Assembly (NCBI GenBank): GCA_903827375.1 | Contig: CAIKHZ010000136.1 | Location: forward strand, 1 to 35,431 | DNA length: 35,431 bases | Direction: 5' to 3' | Origin: Akkermansiaceae bacterium | GTDB taxonomy: Bacteria; Verrucomicrobiota; Verrucomicrobiia; Verrucomicrobiales; Akkermansiaceae | Part shown: positions 1 through 9,545 of the stretch, in pieces | How positions within the stretch are numbered: the first letter of the stretch is position 1 | Layout of the letters: each line of letters opens with the position of its first letter | The notes under the pieces: model-generated | What the model was told of the DNA's origin: nothing | Seen by the model: only the letters and a program-made list of their open reading frames with translations | Databases searched by the model: none | Translations under genes and position numbers: made by a program

Positions 1-3000
1 CCACCAACCGCAGTATTGATTTGAGAAATGGCAGCACTCAGGGTGTCTTGCGACTGGGCACGGCCGGTGCCATTTTGTTAGCTGGCGGCAGCCAAACCAT
101 CGGCGTCAGCGCCACCCCCGGCACCCTCACGGCTGGCGGTCCGACTGCCAACACCGCCGGGGATTTGGCGATGATGGTCGTGAGTTCTTCAACCATCAAT
201 TCGGTCATCGCGGACAACGGCAGCGGCAAGGTGACCTTGACGAAATATGGCACTGGCACTCTCACTTTGAATGGCAACAACACATTCACCGGGGTGGCTA
301 CGGTGGCCAGCGGCACTTTGAGTCTTGCCCGCGTTGGTGGCACCCTCGCGGATAGCACGCCGGTAACTGTCGCCGGAGGCACTCTTTCCGTTGCGCAGGC
401 CGATACCGTCGGTCTTGTCACTCTTTCCAGTGGCTCCATTTCAGGGGCCGGAATCCTCACCGGCTCGTCTTACGCCCTTACCAACACCGGCTCCAGCAGC
501 GCGGTCCTCGCAGGCAGCGGCGGCCTCATCAAAACCGGCGCCGGAACAGCAGTCCTCACCGCGACCAACACGTACAGCGGCCTGACGGACGTGCAAGCGG
601 GTACCTTGAGCCTGGGACATGCATCCAATACCATCGCCAACACGGCTCCGGTGAGCGTTAGCGGTGGCATTCTCGATGTGGCCAACCCGGATACGGTCGG
701 TGCCGTCACCCTTTCCAGCGGGACCATCTCGGGGATTGCTGCTCTAACTGGCGCGTCCTATTCCCTTACCAATACCGGCACCATCAGCGCGATTTTGGCT
801 GGTAGCGGCATCACCCTCACCAAGACCGGCACCGGAACCGTCGTGCTCTCCGGCAACAATACCTACACCGGTCTCACCGACGTGCAGGTCGGCACGCTGA
901 GCCTCGCTCGCGTCGGGGGCACCCTCGCCAACACCGGCCCGGTGAGCGTCAGCGGCGGCACGCTGGATGTCGCCCAAGCCGACACCGTCGGCTCGGTGAC
1001 TCTCTCCAGCGGGATCATTTCCGGAGCGGGGATTCTAACCGGCTCGTCGTACTCGCTCACCAATACCGGCACCATCACCGCCGTGCTGGCCGGTGGCGTC
1101 ACCCTCACCAAAACCGGCGCAGGCACGGCGATTTTGACTGCCACCAACACCTACACCGGCCTGACGACCATCAGTGGTGGCACGTTGAGCCTCGGCAACG
1201 TCAGCAACACGATCGCCAATACCGCAGCTGTTTCCGTCAACGGCGGGATCCTCGATATGGCCAACCCGGACACCGTCGGCGTGGTCACCTTGGCCAGTGG
1301 CACCATCTCCGGGGTGGCTGCTCTAACCGGTTCGGCATACTCACTCACCAACATCGGCAACATCAGTGCGGTGCTGACAGGCACGGGGGCCCTCACCAAA
1401 TCCGGCACGGGAACCGCAGTGCTCAGCGCCGCTAACACATACACCGGCGTCACCACTCTCAGCGGTGGCGTCTTGCGCTTGGATGGTGCCAACTCGCTGC
1501 CCGGTGGCATTGCGACGACCGGCGGTACCGGTGCGCTGACATTCAGTGGCGGCGTGCTCGGCCTGAACACTGCCAATTTCACCCGCTCGCTCAATGTGGC
1601 GGGCACGGTGGGTGCCGCGACCTTCACCGGGGCCGGTGGCTGGGCGGCGTACGGAGCGGATCGGGTGGTCAATCTTGGTGGGGCGGGTGCCCTCATGACC
1701 TGGGCGACGGCGGGGACCGGCTTGAATAGCCAGACGCTCATTCTAGGGGCTGCAACGGCCACCAATACGCTGGATTTCCAAAACCCGCTTGACCTTGGAG
1801 CGGCGATTCGCACGGTTCAAGTGGATGACGGCGCGGCGGCTATTGATGGCAAATTGAGTGGCATCCTCAGTGGTGTCGGCGGCGGCCTGACCAAGACGGG
1901 CGTCGGCACTTTGGTTCTCACTAACGCCAACACCTACACCGGTGCCACAACCATCGGAGCCGGCACTTTGGTCTTGGATTTCAGTGTGACGAGCCCGGCC
2001 AGTGTGTTGAGCAGCACCAGCGCCCTAACGATGACCGGTGCCACGCTCAATGTGACTGGAAAGGCCACAGGAACCACGGCGCAGACGTTTGCCGGGCTGA
2101 CGCTCAACGTCGGCAATGCGGGCAGCTCCGCCATCGTCGTCAATGCCAATAACGGTGGCGGTTCACTGCTCACCCTCGGGGCCATCACACGCACCGCCGG
2201 TTATATCGATTTCACCCTGCCCAGCGGCACCCAATCCGCAACCAACGGCATCACCACCACCACCGCGGCGGTCAATGGCATCCTCGGTGCTTACGCCACG
2301 GTTGGCAGCAACTGGGCCACCACCAATGGCACCAATATTATCGCCCTAGCCACTTACACGGACGTTGCAGCCCTTGGCGGCAGCATCGCCTCCGTCGCGA
2401 CGAATAACGTGCGCATCAACAGCGCCGGCACCGGTGCCAATCTCGCGCTAGCTGCGGCGACCACCACCATCAGTACCCTGATGCAAAATACCACCACGGC
2501 CGCCACCGTCGATACGGTCAGCAAAACCCTGCAAACCAGCGGCATCATGCTCGCCAGCGGCCAAGCTGCTCTGACGATCGGTACCGCCGCAAACAGCGGG
2601 TTTCTAACCGCCTCGACAGCCGGCGGCGAACTGGTGCTCATCGACAACAACAGCGCCAGCAACCTGACCGTCAACGCCGTCATCCAGAACAATACCTCGG
2701 CCTCGCCGCTGGCCAAGCTGGGCGCTGGCACCGTCGTATTCAACGGTGCCAACACGTACACCGGGGTGACCACGGTGACCGGTGGCCGGCTCACGATCGG
2801 CTCCTCTGGCACGATCAACACCAGCAGCGGGGTGGCGCTTCGCGGTGGCGAGTTTAACTATAACTCAAGTATCGCCTTGTCCCCGGCCCTCACCTTAACC
2901 GGCTTTGGCAACACCGTCAGCGGCACCGGCACCATTACGCCACTGGTCACCATCCCGGTCGGCAATACGCTTTCACCGGGCACCAATTCCATCGGCACTC

Positions 3001-5678
3001 TCACCTTCGGCACCGGTTTGACAATCGCCGGCAGCTATGCCGCGCAACTTGGCACCCCCAATCCAACCGCAGCCTCCGGTGTCTCTGACCGCGCTGTGGT
3101 CACTGGCAATCTCACGCTCACAGGCGGAACCCTCGCCCTCAGTGATAACGCCGGGGCTAACAGCCAAGGGACGGCTGCTGCCGGGGCATACCGCCTGATC
3201 ACCTTCACCGGCAGCCTCAGCGGTACCTTCGCCAGCGTGACCAATCCGCTCAGCGCGACCTTGCATGAAAAGGTGGTTTACGCCGGCACGAGTGCCAGTT
3301 CCGTGGATCTTTCGCTCTTCCGTCTGGCAACGGCCAACACGCTCAACACTCCGCTGAATTTGGGCAACTTCCATTTGGGGGCAATCAGCGGCGGCACAGC
3401 TCTGAGCGTGACCAACACCGCTGCCAATGATGGCTTCAGCGAAAAACTCAGTGCCACCATCGGCTCGGCCACCGGCGATGTGGTGGTCAGTGGCTCGCTC
3501 AGCCAGTTGGCGGCTCAATCGACTAATAGCACAAGCCTTCTGGCCAACGTCAACGTCTCTACGGTCGGCAGCAAGAGTGGCACGGCCACCGTCACTCTCA
3601 ACTCGGACGGCACCGGCACCAGCGGCTACGGCATCACCGCCATCGGTACCCAGACGCTTACCCTGACCGGCACGGTGTACTCGGGCCTCATGGCCTGGAG
3701 CGGCGCATCCGGAGGCTCATGGAATACCGCTGCAAGTTGGACGGACTCTCAAGCCGCCAGTATCCATGCGGCACCGGGTCTGGATGCCGGCTTCACCAGT
3801 GTGGACAGCGCCACCTTTGGCAATACTGCCGGCAATCAGACTGTCACCCTCGACGGCGCGGCCCCCAGTCTCAATGCGCTGGTTTTCAACAACACCGGCA
3901 GTTATACCCTGGCCCAGGGCAGTGGCAGCACCGGCATCACCCTGGCCGGCACCGCGCCCACCATCACCGCCGCCGGCACTCACACGATCAGTGCTCCGCT
4001 CATCTTGGCCAGCAGCGCGACGATCACACCCACCAATCTGAGCGACAGCCTGACCATTTCCGGAGTCGTCAGCGGCAGTGGTATGAACCTAACTAAAGGT
4101 GGGGCCGGCCTGCTCACCCTCAACGCCGCCAACACATACACCGGTACCACCACCGTCACCGGCGGCACGTTGGCCATCGGAGCGGCCGGTAGCCTCGCCG
4201 GCGGTAACGTCACCGTGCAGGCTGGGGCCACCTTGTCGGGCGGCGGCAGCATTGGTGGCTCGACCACCCTTCAAGGTATCGAGGCCCCCGGTGGCAGCAG
4301 CATCGGCATTCAGACGTTTTCCAACAGCCTGGCGCTGGCTGCAACTTCTCACCTCCAGTGGCAGCTCGCTGATAACCTAACGACCGGGCGAGGCACCACC
4401 TTCGACGCCCTCAATGTTTCCGGTGGCACCTTTGCCATCACTCCGGGTGCCACCATTGATCTGAGTTTCATCGGGGCAGTCAATTTCACTAACACATTCT
4501 GGAAATCCAACCAATCCTGGACGCTCGTCGATATGCTCAGCGGGCTTAGCGGTACCGGCGGCACCGATCTGCCCACTCTCGGCACCATCGCTGGCGGCAG
4601 CTACACCAGCACGGCCGGCACCTTCAGCGTGGTCCGCGTCGCCGATGCCAACAACAAGGAGGATGTGGTACTGAATTGGACTGCGGCGACGAGCACGGCC
4701 TCGCCCTATCAGACTTGGATTGACAGTTTCTCTGCCAGTATTCCCAACGCCAGCGACCGTCTGCCGGACGCGGATCCTGACCACGACGGAGTCACCAACC
4801 TTGCCGAATTTGCCTTTGACGGGTTGCCGAATGCTGCGTCTAGCAAGGGCTTGTTCTTCACGACCCTCAAAGACAACAACAGCGACGGCCTCAAGGAACT
4901 CACCTTCACCTGTGCCGTGCGCCGCTCGGCTCTGGCGTTCAGCGCCAACGCCAATGGTGCCCAGACCGCGACCATCGACGGGGTGACCTACATCATCGAA
5001 GGAAGCGCCACGCTCAACGGCACTTGGAACAGCCCGGTCACTTTCATCGGCAAGTCCGACACCGCCCCGGCCGGCAGCAGCCTGCCGAGTTTGGCCTCCA
5101 CCAACTGGGAATACTGCACGTTCTCCGCCTTCAACGGCCTCCCTGGCAAGGGTTTCATGCGGGCTAGAGCCTCGATCGACTCCTCAACCACGGCCACCCC
5201 GTTCCAAACTTGGATCGATAGCTTCTCCAGCTCCATCCCCAATCCCAGCGACCGCCTGCCAACTGCCGATCCAGACCACGACGGCACCACCAACCTAGCC
5301 GAATTCGCCTTTGACGGTCTGCCCAATGCGGCGTCGAGCAGGGGATTGTTCTTCACCACACTCAAGGACAATAACAGCGACGCCCTCAAGGAACTCACCT
5401 TCACTTGCGCTGTGCGCCGCTCGACTCTGGCCTTTAGCGCCGATGCCAATGGTGCCCAGACCGCGACCATCGACGGGGTGACCTACACCATTGAAGGCAG
5501 CGCCACGCTCACCGGCACTTGGAACACCCCGGTGACATACATCGGCAAGTCCGACACGGCACCGGCCGGCAGTGGTCTGCCCAGTCTGGCGGCCACCAAT
5601 TGGGAATACCGCACCTTCTCCGCCTTCAATGGCTTGGCAGGCAAGGGATTCCTTCGAGCCAAAGTGAGTCAGCCCTAA
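1..5678 (+). CDS. PATR (autotransporter-associated beta-strand) repeat protein, 5' end outside window
   Basis: The frame is open from the left edge (a TTG at 21 is probably internal), so the N-terminus and any signal peptide are missing; about 1,890 residues are visible. It is low-complexity, rich in Gly, Thr, Ser, Ala and Asn, and carries eight copies of a motif like LTKTGTGTVVLSGNNTYTG, starting at nt 237, 525, 816, 1104, 1392, 1887, 2709 and 4089. This is the passenger-associated transport repeat of large surface or secreted beta-solenoid proteins. The first five copies lie in tandem units of 288-291 nt. The C-terminus is not an autotransporter barrel or a visible PEP-CTERM anchor. It is a 165-residue domain present twice (from nt 4704 and nt 5199), each copy with DPDHDG followed by TNLAEFAFDGLPNAAS, a calcium-binding-like motif. 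A surface or extracellular structural or adhesin role is inferred; substrate and partner are unknown. Confidence 0.85.
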   Translation, partial: TNRSIDLRNGSTQGVLRLGTAGAILLAGGSQTIGVSATPGTLTAGGPTANTAGDLAMMVVSSSTINSVIADNGSGKVTLTKYGTGTLTLNGNNTFTGVATVASGTLSLARVGGTLADSTPVTVAGGTLSVAQADTVGLVTLSSGSISGAGILTGSSYALTNTGSSSAVLAGSGGLIKTGAGTAVLTATNTYSGLTDVQAGTLSLGHASNTIANTAPVSVSGGILDVANPDTVGAVTLSSGTISGIAALTGASYSLTNTGTISAILAGSGITLTKTGTGTVVLSGNNTYTGLTDVQVGTLSLARVGGTLANTGPVSVSGGTLDVAQADTVGSVTLSSGIISGAGILTGSSYSLTNTGTITAVLAGGVTLTKTGAGTAILTATNTYTGLTTISGGTLSLGNVSNTIANTAAVSVNGGILDMANPDTVGVVTLASGTISGVAALTGSAYSLTNIGNISAVLTGTGALTKSGTGTAVLSAANTYTGVTTLSGGVLRLDGANSLPGGIATTGGTGALTFSGGVLGLNTANFTRSLNVAGTVGAATFTGAGGWAAYGADRVVNLGGAGALMTWATAGTGLNSQTLILGAATATNTLDFQNPLDLGAAIRTVQVDDGAAAIDGKLSGILSGVGGGLTKTGVGTLVLTNANTYTGATTIGAGTLVLDFSVTSPASVLSSTSALTMTGATLNVTGKATGTTAQTFAGLTLNVGNAGSSAIVVNANNGGGSLLTLGAITRTAGYIDFTLPSGTQSATNGITTTTAAVNGILGAYATVGSNWATTNGTNIIALATYTDVAALGGSIASVATNNVRINSAGTGANLALAAATTTISTLMQNTTTAATVDTVSKTLQTSGIMLASGQAALTIGTAANSGFLTASTAGGELVLIDNNSASNLTVNAVIQNNTSASPLAKLGAGTVVFNGANTYTGVTTVTGGRLTIGSSGTINTSSGVALRGGEFNYNSSIALSPALTLTGFGNTVSGTGTITPLVTIPVGNTLSPGTNSIGTLTFGTGLTIAGSYAAQLGTPNPTAASGVSDRAVVTGNLTLTGGTLALSDNAGANSQGTAAAGAYRLITFTGSLSGTFASVTNPLSATLHEKVVYAGTSASSVDLSLFRLATANTLNTPLNLGNFHLGAISGGTALSVTNTAANDGFSEKLSATIGSATGDVVVSGSLSQLAAQSTNSTSLLANVNVSTVGSKSGTATVTLNSDGTGTSGYGITAIGTQTLTLTGTVYSGLMAWSGASGGSWNTAASWTDSQAASIHAAPGLDAGFTSVDSATFGNTAGNQTVTLDGAAPSLNALVFNNTGSYTLAQGSGSTGITLAGTAPTITAAGTHTISAPLILASSATITPTNLSDSLTISGVVSGSGMNLTKGGAGLLTLNAANTYTGTTTVTGGTLAIGAAGSLAGGNVTVQAGATLSGGGSIGGSTTLQGIEAPGGSSIGIQTFSNSLALAATSHLQWQLADNLTTGRGTTFDALNVSGGTFAITPGATIDLSFIGAVNFTNTFWKSNQSWTLVDMLSGLSGTGGTDLPTLGTIAGGSYTSTAGTFSVVRVADANNKEDVVLNWTAATSTASPYQTWIDSFSASIPNASDRLPDADPDHDGVTNLAEFAFDGLPNAASSKGLFFTTLKDNNSDGLKELTFTCAVRRSALAFSANANGAQTATIDGVTYIIEGSATLNGTWNSPVTFIGKSDTAPAGSSLPSLASTNWEYCTFSAFNGLPGKGFMRARASIDSSTTATPFQTWIDSFSSSIPNPSDRLPTADPDHDGTTNLAEFAFDGLPNAASSRGLFFTTLKDNNSDALKELTFTCAVRRSTLAFSADANGAQTATIDGVTYTIEGSATLTGTWNTPVTYIGKSDTAPAGSGLPSLAATNWEYRTFSAFNGLAGKGFLRAKVSQP
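231..1470 (+). repeat. Tandem 288-nt coding repeats in the PATR protein
   Basis: Five PATR motifs start at 237, 525, 816, 1104 and 1392, giving steps of 288, 291, 288 and 288 nt (96-97 residues). The linkers also repeat: segments such as VGGTLA, PVSVSGG and SYSLTNTG recur, and alternate units are more alike than adjacent ones (for example the units with DTVG...AGILTGSSY versus those with DTVG...AALTG). This suggests duplication of a two-unit block. Confidence 0.8.
4704..5675 (+). repeat. Duplicated 165-aa C-terminal domain
   Basis: Two copies begin at 4704 and 5199, exactly 495 nt apart. Each starts QTWIDSFS, then S(I)PNxSDRLPxADPDHDG, then GLFFTTLKDNNSD, and ends NWEYxTFSAFNGLxGKGF. The nucleotide sequences are also close, which points to fairly recent in-frame duplication. 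Confidence 0.85.
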
Positions 5679-5823
5679 CCGTTGGTTTCAGGCTGGGTGA
5701 TTTCCAGGGGACCTGCATTTTTCCACAACGCAGGCTTGCCGGGTCCGGTTCGGAGAGACATATTCGGCCCCGACTAGCCCCGGGCGTCTAACGCGCACCA
5801 CGTCCGGCCCGCTGCACGACCCC
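5679..5823 (+). other. Spacer between the PATR gene and nuoG
   Basis: This is a 145-nt gap. It holds a weak inverted repeat (CCTGC at about 5711 with GCAGG at about 5729) that could be part of a terminator, but no clear U-tract follows. No recognisable -35/-10 pair or Shine-Dalgarno sequence precedes the nuoG ATG. If nuoG is not read through from upstream, its promoter should lie here. Confidence 0.3.
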
Positions 5824-7581
5824 ATGAGCGACACTCCTTCGGCAACCTTAGAAATGAAGCAGCCCAAAGACCTGGCTGCCGCCATCGGCATGGTCAATGT
5901 GCAGATCAATGGTGTTTGGCATCAATTTCGCAAAGGCACGAGGATGATCGAGGCCTGCCGTCAGGTCGGGGTGGCGGTTCCTCACTATTGTTACCACCCG
6001 AAACTGACTCCCTCGGGCAATTGCCGCATGTGTTTGGTGCAAATCGGCACGCCCCCACGTCCCGCTCCCGGCCAAGAGCCGCAGCGCGATGCCCTAGGCT
6101 ATGAACCGATCATCTGGAGTCCTCGCGCGGTGATTGCATGCGCCAATACGGTGAGTGAAAACATGGGCATTTGCACCACGAGCGAGTTGGTGGAATCCTG
6201 TCAGGCTGGGGTGATGGAGTTTTTGCTGATCAATCATCCGTTGGATTGCCCGATTTGCGATCAGGCCGGTGAGTGCCGACTTCAGGAAAATTCGATTGGC
6301 CATGGTCGCGGGGTGTCGCGCTTCGCCGATATGAAGGTCAAAAAGCCCAAGAACGTGGCTATCGGCCCGCGCGTCCGCCTGGATGATGAGCGTTGCATCA
6401 TGTGCAGCCGCTGCATCCGTTTCATGGACGAGGTAGCAGGGGATCCAGTGCTCGGCTTCACCCAGCGTGGCACGCACACCACCCTGACGGTTTATCCGGG
6501 TCGGTTGCTAGATTCCAACTACTCACTCAATACGGTGGACCTTTGCCCCGTTGGCGCGCTCACCGCCAGTGATTTCCGTTTTCAAATGCGCGTGTGGTTC
6601 CTCAAGGAAACCCCGAGCATCGATGTCAATTGTGGCACCGGCACCAACATCACTCTTTGGACCCGCGAAAATACCATCCACCGCATCACCCCACGCCGCA
6701 ATAACGACGTGAACTCCGACTGGATGCCCGATTCCCACCGCCTCAATTTCCACCATATTGACGGGGCCACCCGCCTCACCGAACCGCTCGCCAAGGCCGG
6801 TACCCAGCACCGTCCGGCCACCTGGTCGGAGGCCCTGCAGATCATTGCCCCCCAACTCAAGGCGATCGCCCCCGAACAAACCGCCATCATTGGTTCCGGC
6901 CGCATGACCAATGAGGAACTCCTCCTCACCCGCCTCCTCGCCTCCAAACTCGGCACCCCTCACCTCGCACTCGTCCCACGATTCGCGGAACCAGACGGCC
7001 TGCTTATCGCCGCCGACCGAAACCCGAACACCACCGGCGCCAAACTCGTCCTCGCCACCGAGGACCCCTACGCCGGCCTCGACGCCATCCGCAGCGCCGT
7101 CCGCTCCGGGGAAATCTCCGCCCTCATCGTCTTCGGCGAGGACCTCATCACCGACGCCGGCTTCACTGCCGCGGACCTCGCCAAACCCACCTACCTGCTC
7201 CAAACCCACCTGCTGGCAAACCCAACGGCCACTGCCGCACATCTGGTGCTGCCCGCCGCAGCCTTCAGCGAAAAACGCGGCTCGATGGTCAACCTGTCCG
7301 GCCGCCTGCAGCGCCTCAACCCCGCCACCTCCAAGCCAGGCCAGGCCCGCGACGATTGGCAAATCCTAGCAGACCTCATCCTAGCCATCACCGGCGAGAC
7401 CTGCGGATTTTCGCAAATCGAAGACGTTTTCTCCGAACTCGCCGCAACCATACCTGCCTTCAGCGGCTTGAGCTTGGAAAATATCTCCTCCGTCGGCATC
7501 CCCGTCATCGATACCGGTTATCAAATCCCGCTGCTCGTAACCGAACGTGCCCGAATCGCCGCCGGGATAGTGAATGGTTAG
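5824..7581 (+). CDS. nuoG: NADH-quinone oxidoreductase subunit G (short form)
   Basis: Subunit G of the peripheral arm of complex I, carrying iron-sulfur clusters between NADH oxidation and quinone. The 585 residues show the expected order: an N-terminal [2Fe-2S] ferredoxin domain (C56, C67, C70 and C106), the His-Cys3 [4Fe-4S] motif HPLDCPICDQAGEC (H138, C142, C145, C151), and a second [4Fe-4S] site CIMCSRC (C191, C194, C197) completed by C241 in LCPVGAL. A shortened molybdopterin-oxidoreductase-like domain follows. I see no cysteines for the extra N7 cluster found in some NuoG proteins. It is clearly shorter than the roughly 780-910 residues of Thermus and E. coli homologues, the loss being at the C-terminal side. 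It is the first gene of a colinear nuoG-N block; nuoH starts 33 nt after its stop. Confidence 0.93.
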   Translation: MSDTPSATLEMKQPKDLAAAIGMVNVQINGVWHQFRKGTRMIEACRQVGVAVPHYCYHPKLTPSGNCRMCLVQIGTPPRPAPGQEPQRDALGYEPIIWSPRAVIACANTVSENMGICTTSELVESCQAGVMEFLLINHPLDCPICDQAGECRLQENSIGHGRGVSRFADMKVKKPKNVAIGPRVRLDDERCIMCSRCIRFMDEVAGDPVLGFTQRGTHTTLTVYPGRLLDSNYSLNTVDLCPVGALTASDFRFQMRVWFLKETPSIDVNCGTGTNITLWTRENTIHRITPRRNNDVNSDWMPDSHRLNFHHIDGATRLTEPLAKAGTQHRPATWSEALQIIAPQLKAIAPEQTAIIGSGRMTNEELLLTRLLASKLGTPHLALVPRFAEPDGLLIAADRNPNTTGAKLVLATEDPYAGLDAIRSAVRSGEISALIVFGEDLITDAGFTAADLAKPTYLLQTHLLANPTATAAHLVLPAAAFSEKRGSMVNLSGRLQRLNPATSKPGQARDDWQILADLILAITGETCGFSQIEDVFSELAATIPAFSGLSLENISSVGIPVIDTGYQIPLLVTERARIAAGIVNG

Positions 7582-7614
7582 ATTTTCGATGTTATTGGTT
7601 ATAGGTTCACGCTT

Positions 7615-8868
7615 ATGTTAGATCTCCTCATCATTCTCATCAAGATCATCGCGCTGACGTTTTGCGTGGTGCTGCCGTTGGTGCCGGTCTCGGTATTTTT
7701 TGAGCGGCGCTTTTGCGCCATCATTCAGGACCGCGTCGGTCCTAACCGCGTGGGCATCCCCCTCACCCTGTTTGGGTTCAAGAAGGATTGCAGTATTTTG
7801 GGCATTGGCGGGTTAGTCCAACCGGTGGCTGACGGCATCAAACTTTTTTTGAAGGAGGATTTCACGCCGAAGCATGTGCGAAAGGCGTTTTACTGGCTGG
7901 CACCTGCGCTCACGGTGGCACCTGCGCTGATTACCGCCTGCGTGATTCCCTTTGGATCCGACATTTCCCTGTTTGGGTACACCGAAAAACTTGTCATCGC
8001 TAATATCGATATCGGCCCCTTGTTCATTTTCTCGGTCGCTTCACTAACCGTTTATGGCATCGCCATCGCCGGCTGGGCGTCCAACTCGAAATTTCCATTT
8101 TTGGGTGGGATTCGTTCCACGGCCCAGATGATATCCTATGAGATTGCGCTTGGTCTTTCGATCATTCCGGTGCTCCTGTACTTTGGCGAACTCAACCTCA
8201 GCACCATCGTCCAACAGCAGGCGGAACACGGCTGGCTGCTGTTGCCACTGTGGGGCCACGATGCCACCCACACCCTGGTGTCAAAGCTGTTATTTTGGTT
8301 TCCGGCTGTTGTATCGTTCCTGATCTTCACGATTTCCATTTTCGCGGAAACCAACCGCATGCCCTTCGACTTGCCTGAGTGCGAAACAGAACTCGTCGGT
8401 GGCTATCACACGGAATACTCATCGATGAAATTCGCCATGTTCTTCATGGGCGAATACGCCGCAATGGTCATTGGTTCCGCGCTCATCGTCACCATCTTCC
8501 TCGGCGGTTGGTCGCTGGGCTTCGGCACTGATGTCTGGATATCCCAGTTGCGCATCGGCGATTTTGGTTACGGTGGCTTCATTCATCTCGCGATATTCCT
8601 CGCCAAGGTGGTGGCCTTTATCCTGTTTTTCATTCTGGTGCGCTGGACGATTCCGCGCTTCCGCTATGACCAACTCATGAAACTTGGTTGGGTGATTTTT
8701 TTCGAGGCAGCATTGATCAATGTGTTCCTTGCCGCCCTGATCGTAGCGGCACCGGATCTAACCGCTGCTATCACCGCCATTGGGGCCGTGCTCCTTATTA
8801 TTGTTACTGCGACCATCATCTGGGTGGCCAGAGTTTCCGAGGTCAAGCCCCCCATTCTCCGCGCCTGA
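7615..8868 (+). CDS. nuoH: NADH-quinone oxidoreductase subunit H
   Basis: Membrane subunit of complex I that joins the membrane arm to the peripheral arm and forms part of the quinone-binding site. The 417-residue multi-pass protein has the family signatures FCAIIQDRVGPNRVG near residue 30 and AETNRMPFDLPECETELV from about residue 243, followed by GGYHTEYSSMKFA. It is longer than the roughly 325-residue E. coli protein, mainly through longer loops and a hydrophobic C-terminal extension ending VARVSEVKPPILRA. ATG at 7615 follows nuoG closely and gives a full N-terminal membrane segment. It sits between nuoG and nuoI, the standard order. Confidence 0.95.
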   Translation: MLDLLIILIKIIALTFCVVLPLVPVSVFFERRFCAIIQDRVGPNRVGIPLTLFGFKKDCSILGIGGLVQPVADGIKLFLKEDFTPKHVRKAFYWLAPALTVAPALITACVIPFGSDISLFGYTEKLVIANIDIGPLFIFSVASLTVYGIAIAGWASNSKFPFLGGIRSTAQMISYEIALGLSIIPVLLYFGELNLSTIVQQQAEHGWLLLPLWGHDATHTLVSKLLFWFPAVVSFLIFTISIFAETNRMPFDLPECETELVGGYHTEYSSMKFAMFFMGEYAAMVIGSALIVTIFLGGWSLGFGTDVWISQLRIGDFGYGGFIHLAIFLAKVVAFILFFILVRWTIPRFRYDQLMKLGWVIFFEAALINVFLAALIVAAPDLTAAITAIGAVLLIIVTATIIWVARVSEVKPPILRA

Positions 8869-8907
8869 TCTCTCCTCGTCACCGAGAACCTATCACTTCC
8901 TCACCTC

Positions 8908-9474
8908 ATGGCTGTCGTTAAACTCCAACGCCCAAAACTTGCTCCCGGTGAACAGATCTATCTGACGGCGCTGCTCAAGGGATTTTTCCTCACCATGACC
9001 CACGCGGTCAAGTCGCTGCTAGGCAAATCCATGGGTGCCAAGGAGCTGGCTTCTTCCGGCCTCGGTGTGACCATGCAATACCCTGAGCAAACGTGGGACT
9101 CACATCTGCCGGAATACTACCGCGGTGCCCCCGCCCTAGTCACCGATGAGCAGGGCCGCGAGCGCTGCGTGTCCTGCCAACTCTGCGAATTCATTTGCCC
9201 GCCCAAGGCTATCCGCATCGTTCCCGGCGAGATTCCCTCTGACGACCCTTGGGCCAAAGTTGAAAAGCGCCCGGCTGAGTTTGATATTGATATGATTCGC
9301 TGCATCTACTGCGGGATGTGCGAGGAAGTCTGCCCCGAGCAAGCCATTTTCTTGCGCAAAGATTACGTCATCACCGGCCTCAGCCGCAAGGAAATGGTCC
9401 ACCACAAAGACAAACTCTACCAAATCGGCGGCATCCGTACCGGCCTCGTTAACAAATGGAATGAGCTGAAATAA
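8908..9474 (+). CDS. nuoI: NADH-quinone oxidoreductase subunit I
   Basis: Peripheral-arm subunit carrying the N6a and N6b [4Fe-4S] clusters next to the quinone site. The 188 residues contain two ferredoxin motifs: CVSCQLCEFICP from about residue 87 and CIYCGMCEEVCP from about residue 132. The N-terminal part has the usual amphipathic helix region (TALLKGFFLTMTHAVKSLLG). Length matches the family. It starts 39 nt after nuoH; no strong Shine-Dalgarno sequence is visible. Confidence 0.95.
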   Translation: MAVVKLQRPKLAPGEQIYLTALLKGFFLTMTHAVKSLLGKSMGAKELASSGLGVTMQYPEQTWDSHLPEYYRGAPALVTDEQGRERCVSCQLCEFICPPKAIRIVPGEIPSDDPWAKVEKRPAEFDIDMIRCIYCGMCEEVCPEQAIFLRKDYVITGLSRKEMVHHKDKLYQIGGIRTGLVNKWNELK

Positions 9475-9545
9475 GGCGGCAGTTAATTGTCACACTCCCC
9501 ATTTGCCCCAGTCTCTTTCCTGATAACTGACAACTCCTTTCCCCA
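9475..9545 (+). other. nuoI-nuoJ spacer with a 15-nt repeat copy
   Basis: This 71-nt spacer holds CTGATAACTGACAAC at 9520-9534, the exact reverse complement of a sequence in the nuoJ-nuoK spacer (10154-10168). Function is unknown; it resembles the short degenerate intergenic repeats seen in several bacterial phyla. Confidence 0.6.

Noticed and set aside
231..1470. Regular repeats that might suggest a CRISPR array
   Set aside because: The period is 288 nt, repeats are imperfect, and the frame is open and coding throughout.
6523..7362. 279-codon Gly/Glu/Val-rich minus-strand frame
   Set aside because: Antisense to nuoG; low-complexity shadow.
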